Shown piece by piece: positions 10,243 through 22,850 of a stretch of DNA of 64,000 nucleotides (the stretch's first letter is position 1; each line of letters begins with the position of its first letter). The position numbers were made by a program, and so were the translations under genes. The stretch is from the NCBI GenBank assembly GCA_963932465.1, contig OZ010787.1, positions 11,715,284 through 11,779,283 of the forward strand, read 5' to 3'. The notes under the pieces were generated by a model, which ran no database searches, was not told the origin of the DNA, and saw only the letters and a list, made by a program, of their open reading frames with translations. The stretch is from Maratus speciosus (Eukaryota; Arthropoda; Arachnida; Araneae; Salticidae).

Positions 10243-12276
10243 CAGGGTTTCTCCACTTTTTGATGATGAATAACTAATTCATAAAAAGTTACTTTTAAAA
10301 GCATTCTTCCAATTGTAAAAAAAATGTTTCAAATGTTCTCCATCGTAGCTATTTACGTCAAAATAATTATTTTGTAAAAGTTACGAAACTGATAGTTTTA
10401 TATGGTCCTTGGGTCCTGTAAGTTATATTTAGAAAAGCATTGTCCACACTTTAAACAAAAGAAAAATCATTTTTATACTGCCAAACCTTACAGAGTTATA
10501 ATATTTTTTATTTTACGAATTTTCAGCGTTTTATGGCAGTAAAAATGGAAGGACGAGCTCTTAGTGTAACTATTTCGCAACTTTTACAAAAACAACTATT
10601 TTGGCCCACATGGTTTTTATATGGAGAACAACATTTGAAACATTTTTCAATTGGAAGTATACTTCTGAAACTAACATTAATACCTGAAGACTAAAAATGG
10701 AAAATGCTGAAAGTCCAAAAGAGGAAATTTTTCAAGAGAGCGAAAAAAGGGAATAACTCCTACTTCTGGTACTTACAGCCTTTTCCACTTCACTCCGTTT
10801 GGGCTCTTAGTTCAACACTTTAAAATGTAGGCACCTAGCTTCCTTTCCTTTAGTGTTTAAATACCTAATATTATCATTTGTAAACATTTCTTTTATTTAT
10901 TTATTTAATATTTTTCACCTTGCTTAAAAATATCCCATTGATGTAAAAAATAACAACATGATCAAGTTATGTAATGACCACCAGTCGCCCTCGCCGCGCA
11001 TCTTATAACTGGCACTTTCAGTGTTCTCCACTTCACTTCGTGTGGCACTTTCAGCGTTCTTCTCTTCACTTCGTGTGGCACATTCAACCAGCGACATTTT
11101 ACTACTCTCTTTTGAACTATTTCTACTAGGGTTGGCACTTCAAGGGTTCTCCTGTTTGTTAAGCTTGGCATTTAACCGTTTGAGAGGCAAAGTACATCTG
11201 TAGCTAAAATGGTAAAATGATCGATTGACACCGGGATTTACAAGAAAATTTATATGAAAGTAACTAAAAGTGGTTCTTCGAGTATATAGCATAAATCAAA
11301 ATTTAGTTTTAAAATGCTGGTGCCAATGTGGCATTTCGGAATTAAAATTAAGTGGTATATACAGTAAACTCTGTCTAAGGCGGAATCAGTTGGGACTGAG
11401 AAAATTTTCCGGCTTATGCAAAAGAGCGTGATTTATTGGAATGAAGCATACGTCAATCGAAAAGCGTTTTATGTTTTCGATAAAAAGATTGGATCTTGAG
11501 TTATAATGAATTGCTCGCAGATGACGATCTTATTGATTGTCTTGACTCGAAAATCTGTTGAAAACGGAAATTCTGGAAGATCCTTTGTCTTTATAAATAA
11601 ATGAGAAACGCTATTCAATTTCTTAGTACTGCTATAATACCTACAAATTTGAAGTTTACACACATAAAAAATTAGAATAACTTCGTGAATGAGGCAGAAA
11701 GCTTTGAATTTGAGTACAACCTTAAAGCATAATATATTGTACTTTAGACAAAATTTTCATAAATGTGCATTCTACTTGTAATAATAACTTTTAAATAGAA
11801 TTCCTTAAAATTTAAACAGTTTCTGTTCTTTTGAATTAACTTTTTTAAAGTATTACTGAATTTAATTTTTATGCTCGACATTGAGTATTTGACGTATATA
11901 TATAAGTTTTAAAGTTTCATAAACGCCTTTCATTTTTAAAATATCCTTTTTTCCGCCTTATGCAAAATTTTGGTTTCGGTGGGACCTTAAAACCCTTTCC
12001 GTTTCCGCGTTAGGCAGATTCCGGCTTATACAGCAAGAATTAATGTTATTTTCTATGGGTTCGCCGGGACTTGAAAAATTTTCCTCGATAGATAGATTTC
12101 CGGCTTACACAGAGTCTGCCTTAAGCAGAATTTACTGTATAATATACAGGTAACCTTCAAGGGGTTAAGACAATTTTTCGTAAAAATAAAAAAATTTCGA
12201 TTTTTTTGGTACTTTCAGCGTTTTTTATTTTTAGACCTCAATTAGCCTTTGGTCCGTGATAAGAGAGAACACCCTG
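10243..12276. mobile_element. CAGGGT-ended TIR element with an internal foldback
   Basis: Left end CAGGGTTTCTCC and right end (complement) CAGGGTGTTCTCTC with TA on each side (10241-10242, 12277-12278), as in mariner-type elements. Positions 10290-10400 and 10560-10680 form imperfect inverted arms ('cttccaattgtaaaaa..atgtttcaaatgttctcc' against its complement). At 11020-11095 a 33-bp motif ('ggcactttcag(t/c)gttct') is tandemly repeated. Another element is nested at 11362. No transposase. Confidence 0.5.
11362..12137. mobile_element. Tigger/pogo-like MITE nested in the 10.2-kb element
   Basis: Terminal inverted repeats CAGTAAACTCTGTCTAAGGC and, at the right (complement), CAGTAAATTCTGCTTAAGGC, with TA at 11360-11361 and 12138-12139. 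The CAGTAAA/TTTACTG ends resemble pogo/Tigger termini. The motif 'ttccg(c/g)cttatgcaaaa' and its variants recur near 11410, 11950, 12015 and 12095, again iterated end motifs. No transposase. Confidence 0.7.
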
Positions 12277-12278
12277 TA

Positions 12279-13215
12279 TACACAAACCAGAAACAGTATA
12301 TTTGAGTCATTTTTGTAAATTCTGTCTTAGATCGACCTATTAATTCACTCAATATATAGATATTCTATTTCTAGTAATTTTCCTATACATTTAATATTTA
12401 ATCAGCTTTCCACATTTACACGTTGTGCTCTGTAATAGATTACAACATATTATAATTAAATAGAAGGACTGTAAAGTATCTTCGCTTTCATTAGTTTAAT
12501 ATTTTTGTTTCGCTTTCAAATTGTAGAAGTTTCCTAAAAACAAAGAGCGCTGACTGGGAAGTTTGGATTAAACACGTATAAAAACATGAAAGGTTTCTAT
12601 GACATCATACGGCATAAGTTTTGGGGCTTCAGAAAGTCAAGAGATTAATTTAAAAGAGTACAGGATTTAGAAACTCAAACTTACTTGATGTTTGAAAAGA
12701 AAAACTGTAAATTTTTAAATCTAACGTACTTTTTAAGTTTTTCAAAAATTTGTATTCCAAATTTCAATACACCCATTATTTTAAAGCAAGAATAATATTG
12801 ATTATATATATATATATATATATTGTTAGCGTTCACATATAAATATTAAACCTATAAACCACTGTAAACAGTATTAACATTTTATTTTAATTTCGAATCT
12901 GTTATTCGATGTTCTAGTCTATTTAAAATTCTAAGGGAACAATAGAAAATAAAAATGTTTTTAAAGGCCATTTATGTTATAAGGTAACAGTCTTTTTTCC
13001 TTTTTTTTAAACGTTATTATTTGAATAATTTTTTCATGTATTCTTAACTTAAAAATGCATTATAAATTAGATTTTTAAAAATAAAATAATATTTTTCAAT
13101 TTTTGTGGCTGGTTTAATATAGACTTTCTCAAAATTTAGCTTATTTTCTGATCATTTGCCTTTCCTTTTTAAAGAATAAATTGTTGCACACTTAGATTTG
13201 TTAAATTTCTTTATT
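12279..13215. other. AT-rich DNA, nothing recognisable
   Basis: No open frame of note and no TIR pair seen. A (TA)n tract lies at about 12804-12822. Confidence 0.5.
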
Positions 13216-13345
13216 AGGTGCGTTCGTAATTATATAAATACGCAGCACCTGTAGTCGTCGTCTGGTCCGCCTGTCTGTCTGTCTGTCCGTCTGTCCGCAT
13301 ATAAGAGCGCAAAAACTACCCAACCGAATGGTTTGAAATTTAATA

Positions 13346-14805
13346 CAGGGTAGATGTGCCAGTAATGGACACCCCTTGATGTTTTTGGTTCATAAAAAAA
13401 TAACTAATAAATATTTAGCTTTAATTATTTTTTTTATAATTTCCCCTTGCATGTTTTATAAAACTGGGTTATTGTTGACACTTTTAATCAAACCAATCAG
13501 GAAGCATAAAATAATGTTTCAAAGTTTCGCTGTTTTTCTGTGAAAATCTTAATGAAGAGGCTAAGAGCGGGTTTAGTTTAATTAATTTATATATTATTTA
13601 TTTTCTTGCAAAATTTGAATGTTTTTGTTTGAGTAGCAATAGAAAACTTAGAATTTTATATACTTACGGCCATTTACAAAATTTCATTTATTTTTAAGGT
13701 TTTAAGAGGGGGTGTCCATTACTGGGATGGCTAATTAGTCATTTTCCAGTAATGGACACCCCATGTAGACATTGCTAAAAATGCCATTTCAGTAATGTTT
13801 ATAGTGCATAAAATATTTTGACTTAACTGCAAATCTAAATAATCAAATTTAATTTTTAAATTACACTCACCAAAATGTAATAACACGAAAACTTTTTGTT
13901 TAAGAGCACAGTCAAAGAGGGGCTCATAGGGCTTAATCCCCTCTTTGTTTAAATAAAAACAAAGGAGTTACAGAAGCTATTAAAAATCTATTTTCTGTCT
14001 TAATGTTTCCTTAATTACCAGTGACAAAAAAAAAAAAAAAAAAAAGCAACATTAAGGAAAGTTACAGGTAATATTCATGAAACTAGTAAATCTGCAGATC
14101 AGTGGCGTCAAACATCAGTTCTACATATACTCATCAGTTTAAAATATTCAACTCACAATATCATTTTTTTCATACTTGTAATATTAATTACTATAAATGA
14201 TCTATCAAGTAGTCTCTGGAAGACTAATTGTTAAAAATAGTGAGGCAAAACTAAACACTAATACTCCAAAACTTTTTTTAAAATTACCCTTTAAATCCCC
14301 CACTATTTCAATAATTTGATAGTTGTAATTGCCTGATATTTAGTATTTTAAACTATGCATCAAAAATAATTAAAACATCGATCTTCTGATAATTACAGTA
14401 ATTCATGCAGATTGATTTCACAAATTGATTGAAAACAATTGATTTTCACAAATATTTGATTAATTACTGGTATCCTAATTGTTAAATTTATTTGAAAATA
14501 ACTATTTTGTTTCATTAGTATGTATTCAATAAATTCTGGTTGTAAATACAGTCATAAAAACAATTATATTTATTACTTTTTATGGGGTGTCTATTACTGG
14601 GCTTTTGGGTGTTTTGATATATTTCTGTTATTTAAAATTAAATTTCGATTAATATTGGCAAATGAGACTATAGGAATGGTTAAATATTGTTGATAGGTTA
14701 ATATAATATTGAAAGAACTGGAATATAATAATTATAACTATTAATAAAAAAATAATTTTAAAAGAAATTCCTGAAGGTGTGTCCATTACTGGCACATCTA
14801 CCCTA
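13346..14805. mobile_element. TA-flanked pogo-like non-autonomous element
   Basis: Inverted ends AGGGTAGATGTGCCAGTAAT with TA at 13344-13345 and 14806-14807. The subterminal motif GTGTCCATTACTGG or its complement recurs at about 13359, 13712, 13746, 14585 and 14778. The interior is AT-rich with a poly-A tract at 14027-14045 and no credible transposase. Confidence 0.75.
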
Positions 14806-14985
14806 TATAATCGTTTCAGAATTTTGTCGAGTCATTTCAAATTTTATGAAAATCGAATCAAAACTTAAAAAGATATTAATAAAAGTTTTCTTCATTCTAT
14901 TAAATCCTATCATACGTAATTAATTCAGTGACATCCCATGATAGGTAATGATTCTAGTTTGCCCTGGTGATTACGTCCTAGTCTA

Positions 14986-15193
14986 ATTCCATGAAAACTT
15001 GTTATGTCTGTCACACAGCTGAAAATCGCTATGCTTGTTAGCTACCAGTATTTTAGAACGGAAAAATGTGACTTATTTTACCGGAGATATCTCATCAATT
15101 GAATAACGCGAAGCAAACTTTTCGAAAATAACGGTGGCCAACAAGCATAGCGATTTTCAGCTGTGTGACAGACATGACAAGTTTTCATGGAAT
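14986..15193. mobile_element. 208-bp MITE
   Basis: Inverted repeats of about 50 bp begin ATTCCATGAAAACTTG and include 'tctgtcacacagctgaaaat', nearly identical on both sides. TA flanks both ends (14984-14985, 15194-15195). Too short to code. Confidence 0.8.
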
Positions 15194-15356
15194 TAGTCCC
15201 TATTTAATATGAAGTCATATGATTTCCGTATTACTGAGTTTAATATATATAATCGTAATAAATTTTGTATTCATGGATTTTTACATAAGAGTGCAACAGC
15301 TATTATACCGAGTTCTGAATATTTATAAAACTAGTTATGGTACGAACGTACCTCAT

Positions 15357-16027
15357 TTGTCACGTTTGAAGTACAATTTTTTGAAATGTAAATAAAATTA
15401 AATTGCACACATTTTTCTAAAAATAATGCATTTTAAATTGTATTCGATTTCAAAATACAGAGAAATATAGAGATATAGGGTATAGGATTCCAAAGTTCAC
15501 ACTCTACCGCATAAATCCTAATCTTGCATTATTTTAAATTCAGAAGAATAACTGAAAAGAAAAATTTTCTCCCCGAACACTGTTTAAATCTTTCCAAGTA
15601 CACATGTTACAAAAGACAGCACTAAATCGATATATTTTCTCAAGTGTCAAAAAATGTAAAATGAACGCCATCTCTTGGTTGAATTCTTTTATTTAACAAT
15701 GAATGCGTTATGGGTTATTAAAGAATGAATATTGTTTTTTTCTAAATTGGAACAAAAAAGTCTTACAAGTTATTTATGTTTTAGTCTTCTCTAAAATATT
15801 ATACTGTAAAGTGCAAAAGTCAAGTATTACATTTTTGAAACGACCATAATTAACAGCAAGTTCAAAATTGTGTACTCGCCTGCTTTTGTTCTTAGAGCTT
15901 CACAATCTTATCCAAATGACTTGAAAATTCTTCACTAAACTTTTTTTATATAGGAAAATAAATTATTTGCTCGTGACGTTGTTAATCATTTGTTTAAAGT
16001 ATTCAATCGAAACAATATTAATAACAA
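15357..16027. other. AT-rich DNA, nothing recognisable
   Basis: No gene, no inverted repeat and no tandem array was seen. Confidence 0.45.
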
Positions 16028-18545
16028 GCAGGAAGCCGGAATTCTGGTTTTTCAGAATTTAGTGTCGCCCTCGATGAGGAAAAGAAAAAAAATATTATAA
16101 TGAGGTGGAACCTGTCGAATTTCGACGAAAGAAAATGTTTAAGAAGGAACTGTTTCATTAATTTGTAATAAACCTACAAAATTAGTTACAATAAAAAATG
16201 CATCTTATATTGGTTAGTGTAACTCTCAAACAAATATCATTTTAACGTAAAGGTCACTGCTCTTCTATAAAGACACTATAAATTTTTGTAAAACTTTGCT
16301 TTTTATCAGTGTGCGATTTCAATTACGTTGTTTTCAAAAGTGAAACATTTCCACATGTGAAGAATCTCAAAGCAGGAGTGAAAATGATGCACTTTTACAA
16401 AACCTATTTCAGCTTTAAGACTTAAAATACACGCTTTTATTTTATATAAAATGACGTCATTTGCATCCGCTGAAGAATTCCACATTTACGATCCAGCCTT
16501 AAACAACATCTATTAAAAAGTATGCATAAGACGTCACTATCGTGGGCTAATACACAAACACAGCAAAACGCGATGTCGTAAACTCGAGAAAAATATGGTC
16601 TATCTGATGATTCATATGCCTTCATTTGTAACATTAATATGCATACTTAAAATTAAATATAGTTTATAATAGCTCTATGTTTTTTCAGAAATCATTCATT
16701 TATATATTTTCAAAATAGCACGTATTTTAATTACATTATTTTTTCAGTTGTTAATAAGAAAATGGCAACAAAAAATATAGTAATCTAATATTTTCCTTTT
16801 ACTTTCTACAGAAATGGGGTACTTCGGTTGCCACAATTACAGAAATCGGATTAAAAACTACAAAAGAATTAATATATCAAAATTAAATTGAGATGCATTT
16901 TCAAACATATTGCAGTTAACAGTACATTTTTCTCCTATACGAAGGTGTAAAAATTGAAAATGTGCGATGCTTAGACGATAAAAAAATTGCAGTAGAGATT
17001 ATCAGTATTTAACCGTACAATGATACACTATATTGCCAAAGATGATCGGTCACTTGCGATTTTAGACGTTTTCTTTAAATATATAGAAAAATACATGAGG
17101 AATTATTATGAAACTCCAGGTGTGTAAACAGAATAGTACAGGTTATATATTTCCGTGAAGATTTTTTTCCCAAACCCCATAGGGGACCGCAAACAAACTG
17201 AAAAAGAACGAATATCTTTTGGATAACCCTGTAAAAACTAATGTAGCAAAAGCGTTCAAACTGTAGATTATGATTAAGTGGCTTATTGTAATAAACTGTG
17301 TTCATTTTTATGAGAATAGCATGTATACTTGTAGAGAAATTAAAGTTTTTATGAAAAGAGTCCCAAATTTTGCGAAGTTTTTTGCTTATAATTTGTAGAG
17401 TTCTTAATATAAAAAAAGTTCTTTTCAGAAAATATGACAAACAACACTATACACCATAACCTGCAATCAGAATTAAAATATAGTACAAATTGTATGAAAA
17501 ATGAGCAGGTTTACTAAATAATGATTAACTGCGCATGCCCAAAAGTAATCAAAATACAATTTGCATAATGTGTTAGCTAAATGTATAGAGAAACTTTTGT
17601 GAAAGTCTCAAAAAATAGTTTGAAAAGTCTGAAAATTATCGCTGATAGAATAAGCTCAAAATCCGTTATGCCCAAAAGGAAGCAAAAAGATGAGGGGCTG
17701 TATCCAAATGCGGTTAGTACGTGCAATATTGTGTATTCTATATTGGCACTAATCAATGGATATATGGATACAGCCCCTCATCTTTTTGCTTCCTTTTGGG
17801 AACAACGGATTTTGAGCTTATTCTATCAACGATAATTTTCAGAATTTTCAAGCTATGTTTTTGAGACTTTTACAAAGTTTGTTCTATACATTTAGCTAAC
17901 ACATTATGCACATTATACTTTGATTGCATTCGGGCATGCACAGTGAAACATTATTTAGTAAACCTGCTCATTTTTCATACAATTTTTACTATATTTTAAT
18001 TCTGATTGCAGGGTATTGTGCACGATGTTGTTTGTCATATTTTCTGAAAATATTTTTTTTTTTTAAGAACTCAGCAAATTATAAGAAAAAAACTTCGCAA
18101 AATTTGGGACTCTTTTTATAAAAACTTTAATTTCTCTACTACTATACATGCTATCCTCATAAAAATGAACACACTTTATACAATAAGCGCTTAATCATGT
18201 TCTACAGTTTGAACGCTTTTGCAGCATTACTTTTGACAGGGTTATCCAAAAGATATTCGTTCTTTTTCAATTTGTTGGCGGTCCTCTATGGGGTTTCGGG
18301 AAAAAATCTTCACGGAAATATATGGCCTATATTATTCTGTTTACACACCTGGAGTTTCAGGATAATTCCTCATGTATTTTTCTAGATATTTAAGAAAACG
18401 TCTAAAATCGCAAGTGACCGGTCATCTTTGGCCATACAGTGTACATCTGCTTCGTTTTACGGCTGACTTATGTAACGGAACGTCATTTTCTAGAAACGAC
18501 ACTTTAATTGCTGCCCGAAAGAAATAGCATATGAGGTGCTAAAAA
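16028..18545 (+). repeat. Dispersed repeat family, copy A, split by a hairpin element
   Basis: Starts 'aagcaggaagccggaattctg' and ends 'gaaatagcatatgaggtgc'. It aligns throughout with copy C (34338-35507) and, in reverse, with copy B (21845-22705): shared blocks include 'gaatttagtgtcgcc', 'tttgcatccgctgaagaat', 'cttcgttttacggct' and 'cccgaaagaaatagcatat'. Without the insertion at 17026-18441 it is about 1.1 kb, like copy C. No long frame is conserved between copies, so it is probably a non-coding mobile repeat of unknown class. Confidence 0.75.
17026..18441. mobile_element. 1.4-kb near-perfect palindromic (hairpin) mariner-type element
   Basis: Left end CACTATATTGCCAAAGATGA and right end (complement) CACTGTATGGCCAAAGATGA, with TA at 17024-17025 and 18442-18443. 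The arms are about 700 bp each and run almost to the centre near 17735, where only about 12 bp are unpaired. Copies B and C of the host repeat carry the same target without the insert (TA at 21945-21946 and 35400-35401). Open frames in the two arms mirror each other and are artefacts of the palindrome. No transposase. Confidence 0.9.
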
Positions 18546-18884
18546 GGGCTAATCCGTAGGCTAATATCTACGAAAACTAGAAAAATACACCGAAAAATTA
18601 ATTACCTTTAATTAAAAAGAATGAAAATAGATTTTATATTTTGTTATAATTTATAAAATGCACAAAATAAGAGGTTAAAAAGATTTCTGTGAAATTCCAT
18701 GAAAATATGAAGGCTGCCAAATGACATACTTGCTTCATCCTTTGTATGCACTGTGGAAACAGATTTTATGAAGGTAACTGTTAAGAGGCTACTTCACTTT
18801 TGAGAAAACCTCCGCTCGCTAATGTTAATTCTATGGCAGAAAAATTTTTAAATATCTCATTTGTAATTCTATATTTTTAAATTA

Positions 18885-19100
18885 TTTTTTTCTTGCATTG
18901 GATACTGAGGTCAATCTCTACAAAGGCTTTTTTTTATTTTTTCGATTTTGATTGCAGGTTTTTTTTTTTTTTTAATGAAGATACTTTCCCTTTCAATACC
19001 GGTTCCGAAAGTAAAAGTATCCTAATAAATAAATAAATAAATAAAACCTGTAAGCAAAATCGAAAAAGTAAAAAACGGTCTTTGTACAGGTTAGCCAATG
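18885..19100. repeat. Imperfect inverted repeat (hairpin)
   Basis: The left arm 'tgcattgga..ctacaaaggc..cgattttgattgcaggt' (18895-18960) pairs with the right arm 'acctgtaagcaaaatcg..ggtctttgtacagg..caatgca' (19047-19103). The loop contains a (AAAT)n tract at about 19023-19044. Probably a degraded MITE. Confidence 0.55.
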
Positions 19101-19140
19101 CAATGGATAAAATATTTAAAAGTATGAAATATTTTTTTCT

Positions 19141-19695
19141 CTGAGCATGCGCGCACGATAAAAAATATTTTTTTCATGATTTGACAGTCAACTCTATGGA
19201 GCAACTCGTAACAATAAGCCAACCAAATAGCGTGAAAATTCAGAAAGTTATCGGCGATAGAGTGAACTGATTTTTAGTTGTTCTCTTAAAACAGCTAAAT
19301 CATAAGGGGTTTTCCATAAATTGTTGTTTTTAACTATTGTTTTTTTTTTTATTTTTTATTGATGCTTTTGTTCATCTTGGAAAACCAGCAGAACGAGCCT
19401 GTTCCAAGAAAAAATGAAGTGTCAAAATCTAAGCATTTCTTCTAAATCTACTTGTTGACATTCATTAAAAACAAACTCCTTTGTTGAAAGCCAGTTAATA
19501 AAAGATGACAATTTGTGGAAAATCCCTTATCATTCAGCAGATTTTAGAAAGCAACTAAAAATGAGCTCACTCTATCGCCGATATCTTTCTGAATTTTCGC
19601 GATATTTGACTGGCTTTTTTGTTAATAAGTTACTAAATAGAGTTGATTATTAAATCATGTAAAAAAATATTTTTAATCGTGCGCGCATGCGCAGA
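19141..19695. mobile_element. MITE with GCATGCGCGCACG ends
   Basis: Inverted arms of about 185 bp: CTGAGCATGCGCGCACGAT at the left and (complement) CTGCGCATGCGCGCACGAT at the right. The inner blocks 'cggcgatagagtgaact' and 'ggttttccataaattgt' pair with 19509-19600. The loop at 19325-19509 is AT-rich. The target duplication was not resolved. Confidence 0.65.
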
Positions 19696-19989
19696 TAAGA
19701 AATGTTTCATGCAACTGCTGATATTTCATCAAATGTTTAATATATTCATATTCCGATTGCACTATATTATTTCTACGTCATTTTGTCAAATTTTCTGAAA
19801 CTGGCGGCGTTACATTTGGTAGAAAACCCTGCATGATATAAACAAAAAACATGCAAGAATTTATTGAACTTAAAAAGAAATCGATATATCTCCATGAATA
19901 TAACGTGCTATTTTTACACAATTAATACACATATCGTACAATATCCACATATTCGTAAACTATAGCAATAGATCATTTCGTGCATTTTA

Positions 19990-20190
19990 TTTTACAGGGT
20001 GATCCCAAATATTATTATTTCTCCCTGATTTTTTGTTGGTCCCCTTGTGATCAAATCGTCATTGGTACATATGAAGTCAAGCATATTCTTCATAACCCTG
20101 AAGTTCCAGAAAAATCCGACAAGTATATCTTTAAATATTCGACAAAATATCTAAAATTGAAAGTGTCCGGTGATTAATGGCTATATAGTG
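19990..20190. mobile_element. Half of a diverged hairpin MITE related to 17026-18441
   Basis: The stretch 'aaattgaaagtgtccggtgattaatggctatatagtgta' corresponds to the right end of the hairpin element at 18405-18443, and 'gggtgatccca..ttgttggtccccttgtgatc' to its inner arm. No partner arm is present nearby, so it is a truncated copy. Confidence 0.45.
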
Positions 20191-20706
20191 TATTAAAAAT
20201 ACATATACGCATGCAAACGAATTGATAACCTCCTTCATTGGAAGTCGGTTAAAGAAATACATAAGCATAATAAAATAAAGATGATGACTCAAGAATTTAT
20301 TGCCCTTGATTATTCTTGATTACTCATAAATCATATAAAATAAAATCGAAACAAATGTGTCATATTTTTGGAATAAAGTCTTTTTTTTTAGAATAAGAAA
20401 GCCTTTTTTATTCATAAGTTTGTCTTATGTTAAAAGTTATTCTAACTCGTTTTTAACCAATTTCCAAAGAAGGAGGTCATACAATTTGATTGTATGTTTT
20501 TTTATATGTATGTCCAAGGATACTTTTTAAAGACATGGTACGTTTTTCATACTTTTTTTTCGGTAAGGTCTCTCTTTGCAGATGAACCCGTTACAATACC
20601 ATTAGGATCTAAAAATGATGTATTTGTATGTCTGTTTTCAAGTCTTTTTTTACTTTATAGGCTTTAACTTTCCTAAAAATTGACTAAGCATCACAAAAAT
20701 GTAATA

Positions 20707-20818
20707 CCGGGTGAGCCAAAAGTTCGTTAAAACTTTAAAAACTCATAAAAAAGGAAAAAAAAAATATGATAAAGTAGTGCGGTTTGCAAGAATTTCACAA
20801 AGTAGCCGGATTTTTTTT

Positions 20819-20855
<37 letters not shown>

Positions 20856-21186
20856 TGTTAAAAAATCACATGTAGAGGGCGCTGACGACCCGAAACACAA
20901 TGAACAGGTACCCCGACACAACCTGGTTGTGTCGTAGAATGTTCTGGAGTACATGCTGAACATTTGTTATTGGAAGAACAAATGTATGGAGCGTATTGTT
21001 AACTTATTCATTGTGTTTCGGGTCGTCAGCGCCCTCTACATGTGATTCTTTTAACCAATTTTTTTTTTTGCTGCTAAAAAAATCCGACTATTTTGTGAGC
21101 CCTTTCTTGCAAACCGCACTCCTTTATCATAATTTCTTCTATTTTCATGAGTTTTTAAAATATTAACGAAATTTTGGCTCACCCGG
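20707..21186. mobile_element. 480-bp palindromic mariner-type MITE
   Basis: Ends CCGGGTGAGCCAAAAGTTCG and complement, flanked by TA (20705-20706, 21187-21188). The arms pair over about 190 bp and include 'gagggcgctgacgacccg' in both orientations. A poly-A run (about 20823-20853) in the left arm is matched by a shorter T run at 21059-21068. Non-coding. Confidence 0.85.
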
Positions 21187-21243
21187 TATTATAAGGTACA
21201 TGATACTACTTTAAGTTTTCAAAATAGTCTTCGTATCATGTAT

Positions 21244-21246
<3 letters not shown>

Positions 21247-21288
<42 letters not shown>
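21247..21288. repeat. Poly-T tract
   Basis: About 42 consecutive T. Similar tracts occur at about 28466-28510 and 51729-51774; lengths may be assembly-sensitive. Confidence 0.9.
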
Positions 21289-21292
<4 letters not shown>

Positions 21293-21844
21293 GGGATACC
21301 TCAAAAATGTTAATACATCATCGTCTGCTATGCGTCAAAATAAATGATTTGACATCCTGAGATTTAAAAAAATGGGAATTAGAGTCTTGCATCACATCAG
21401 AAAACTCCATTTTATACAAAACTTGAATTGCTTCGGGTTTGACTCAGTTTTGGGTTGGGCTTTGACTTTCGTGGGTCGGGTTGAGTAACTTATTTTTTCA
21501 AAAAAAAAAAAAGTTTACAATATTGTTTAAGATGAAAAAAAAAACTATATATTTGAATCTAAATAAGTATATACAGTATATCTGAGTGTTTATTTTTCTG
21601 CATAGAAGTAAATAAATTGATACTAGAGTATTGATAATTGGTATTTATTTTCTGCAAAATTGCAATAAAATATGGATTAATTTTCTTTCATTTTGGGTTT
21701 CGGATCGGTATAAAGTTGAAGTGCATCGGGTTTTAGGTTGACTTGAAATAAAATTTTCGGGCCTCAGTGTTGATATCATTACATTGTTGGCACGAAAATA
21801 CGAAGATAAGAAACAGTTCCTTGAAGTCTGCTTCATTTTTTTTA
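21289..21844. repeat. Dispersed repeat related to 34000-34337
   Basis: Shares, in reverse orientation, 'cagggatacct', 'gatgatgtattaaca', 'acaatattgtttaagatgaaa' and GGGTTGG/CGGGTTGAG-type motifs with 34000-34337. No gene: the short minus-strand frame at 21836-21645 lies in the repeat. Confidence 0.5.
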
Positions 21845-22705
21845 ATTAGCCCTCGATATGCTATTTCTTTCGGGCAACAATTAAAGTGTCATCCCTAAAA
21901 AATAACGTTCCGTTACATAAACCAGCCGTAAAACGAAGCAGATGTATCATTGTACGGTTAATTACTGATAATATCTACTGCAATTTTTCAAACTTCTAAA
22001 CATCGGACGTTTTCAGTTTTACACCATCGTATAGGAAAAAAGTGCTTTTAAATGCAATTTGTTTGAAAACTGCATCGCAGTTTATTTATGAGATATTAAT
22101 TTTTTCTAGTTTTTAAAGCTATTTCTGTGATGGTGGCAACTGAAGTACTTCATTTCCGTACAAAGTAAAGGGAAAATAGTAGATTACTATATCTTTTTGT
22201 TGCCATTTTCTCATAAAAATTGAAAAAAAAATTGTAATTAAAATACGTGCTATGCCAAGAATATCGTCCGCTATAAAAATGTATTTTAAAATATATATGT
22301 GTGATTTTCGTTCTCCGTAATTTGCTTTATTCCTATCAAAAAGCTGAAAGAGTGCAATTTTATTAATCCGTATGTAATAACATTTTCTGAATTTTGAGAA
22401 AATATAAATGTATGATTTCTGATAAAACATGGAGCGAATAGGAACTATATTTAATTTTCAGTATCCATATCAATGTTAGATACAAATGGAAGCTTATGAA
22501 TCATTAGATACCCGATTTTGTTATCGAGTTTTTTGAATGACGACATCGCTTTTTGCTGGGTTTGTGTACGTTTCCGGGATAGTGATGTCATATGCATTCT
22601 TTTCTATAGATGTTGTTTAAGACTGGATCGTAAATGTGGAATTCTTCAGCGGATGCAAATGTCTTCATTTTATATAAAATAAAAGCGTGTATTTTAAGTC
22701 TTAAA
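21845..22705 (-). repeat. Dispersed repeat family, copy B (reverse)
   Basis: Reverse complement of copies A and C, from 'gctatttctttcgggcaacaa' to 'aaaataaaagcgtgtatttt'. It lacks the outer part present at 16028-16420, so it is truncated at its right. It retains the unoccupied TA target (21945-21946) filled by the hairpin element in copy A. The minus-strand frame at 22430-22119 is not conserved in A or C. Confidence 0.75.
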
Positions 22706-22850
22706 GCTGAAATGTGTTTTATACTATCTATCTATCTATGTATATATATATATATTTTCTTTCTTTCTCAAAACTATTTTTTAAATTGGTGTTCCCACTT
22801 TTTAGAGTTTATTTGAATTCTTTTGATTAAACTAATGTGGAAAATATATA

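Larger units (their letters stand above)
13216..15356. mobile_element. Possible outer TIR element hosting two nested MITEs
   Basis: The left AGGTGCGTTCGTA and right (complement) AGGTACGTTCGTA could be the ends of one element. A CTGT/CCGT-rich pyrimidine tract at 13261-13302 follows the left end. Removing the nested element at 13346-14805 joins 'ggtttgaaattt' to 'aatcgtttcagaa', an uninterrupted stretch of the same character. No clear target duplication was found, so this is tentative. Confidence 0.35.

Noticed and set aside
17075..18385. 121-codon minus frame and mirrored plus frames
   Set aside because: They are the two arms of one palindrome read in opposite directions; no known domain.
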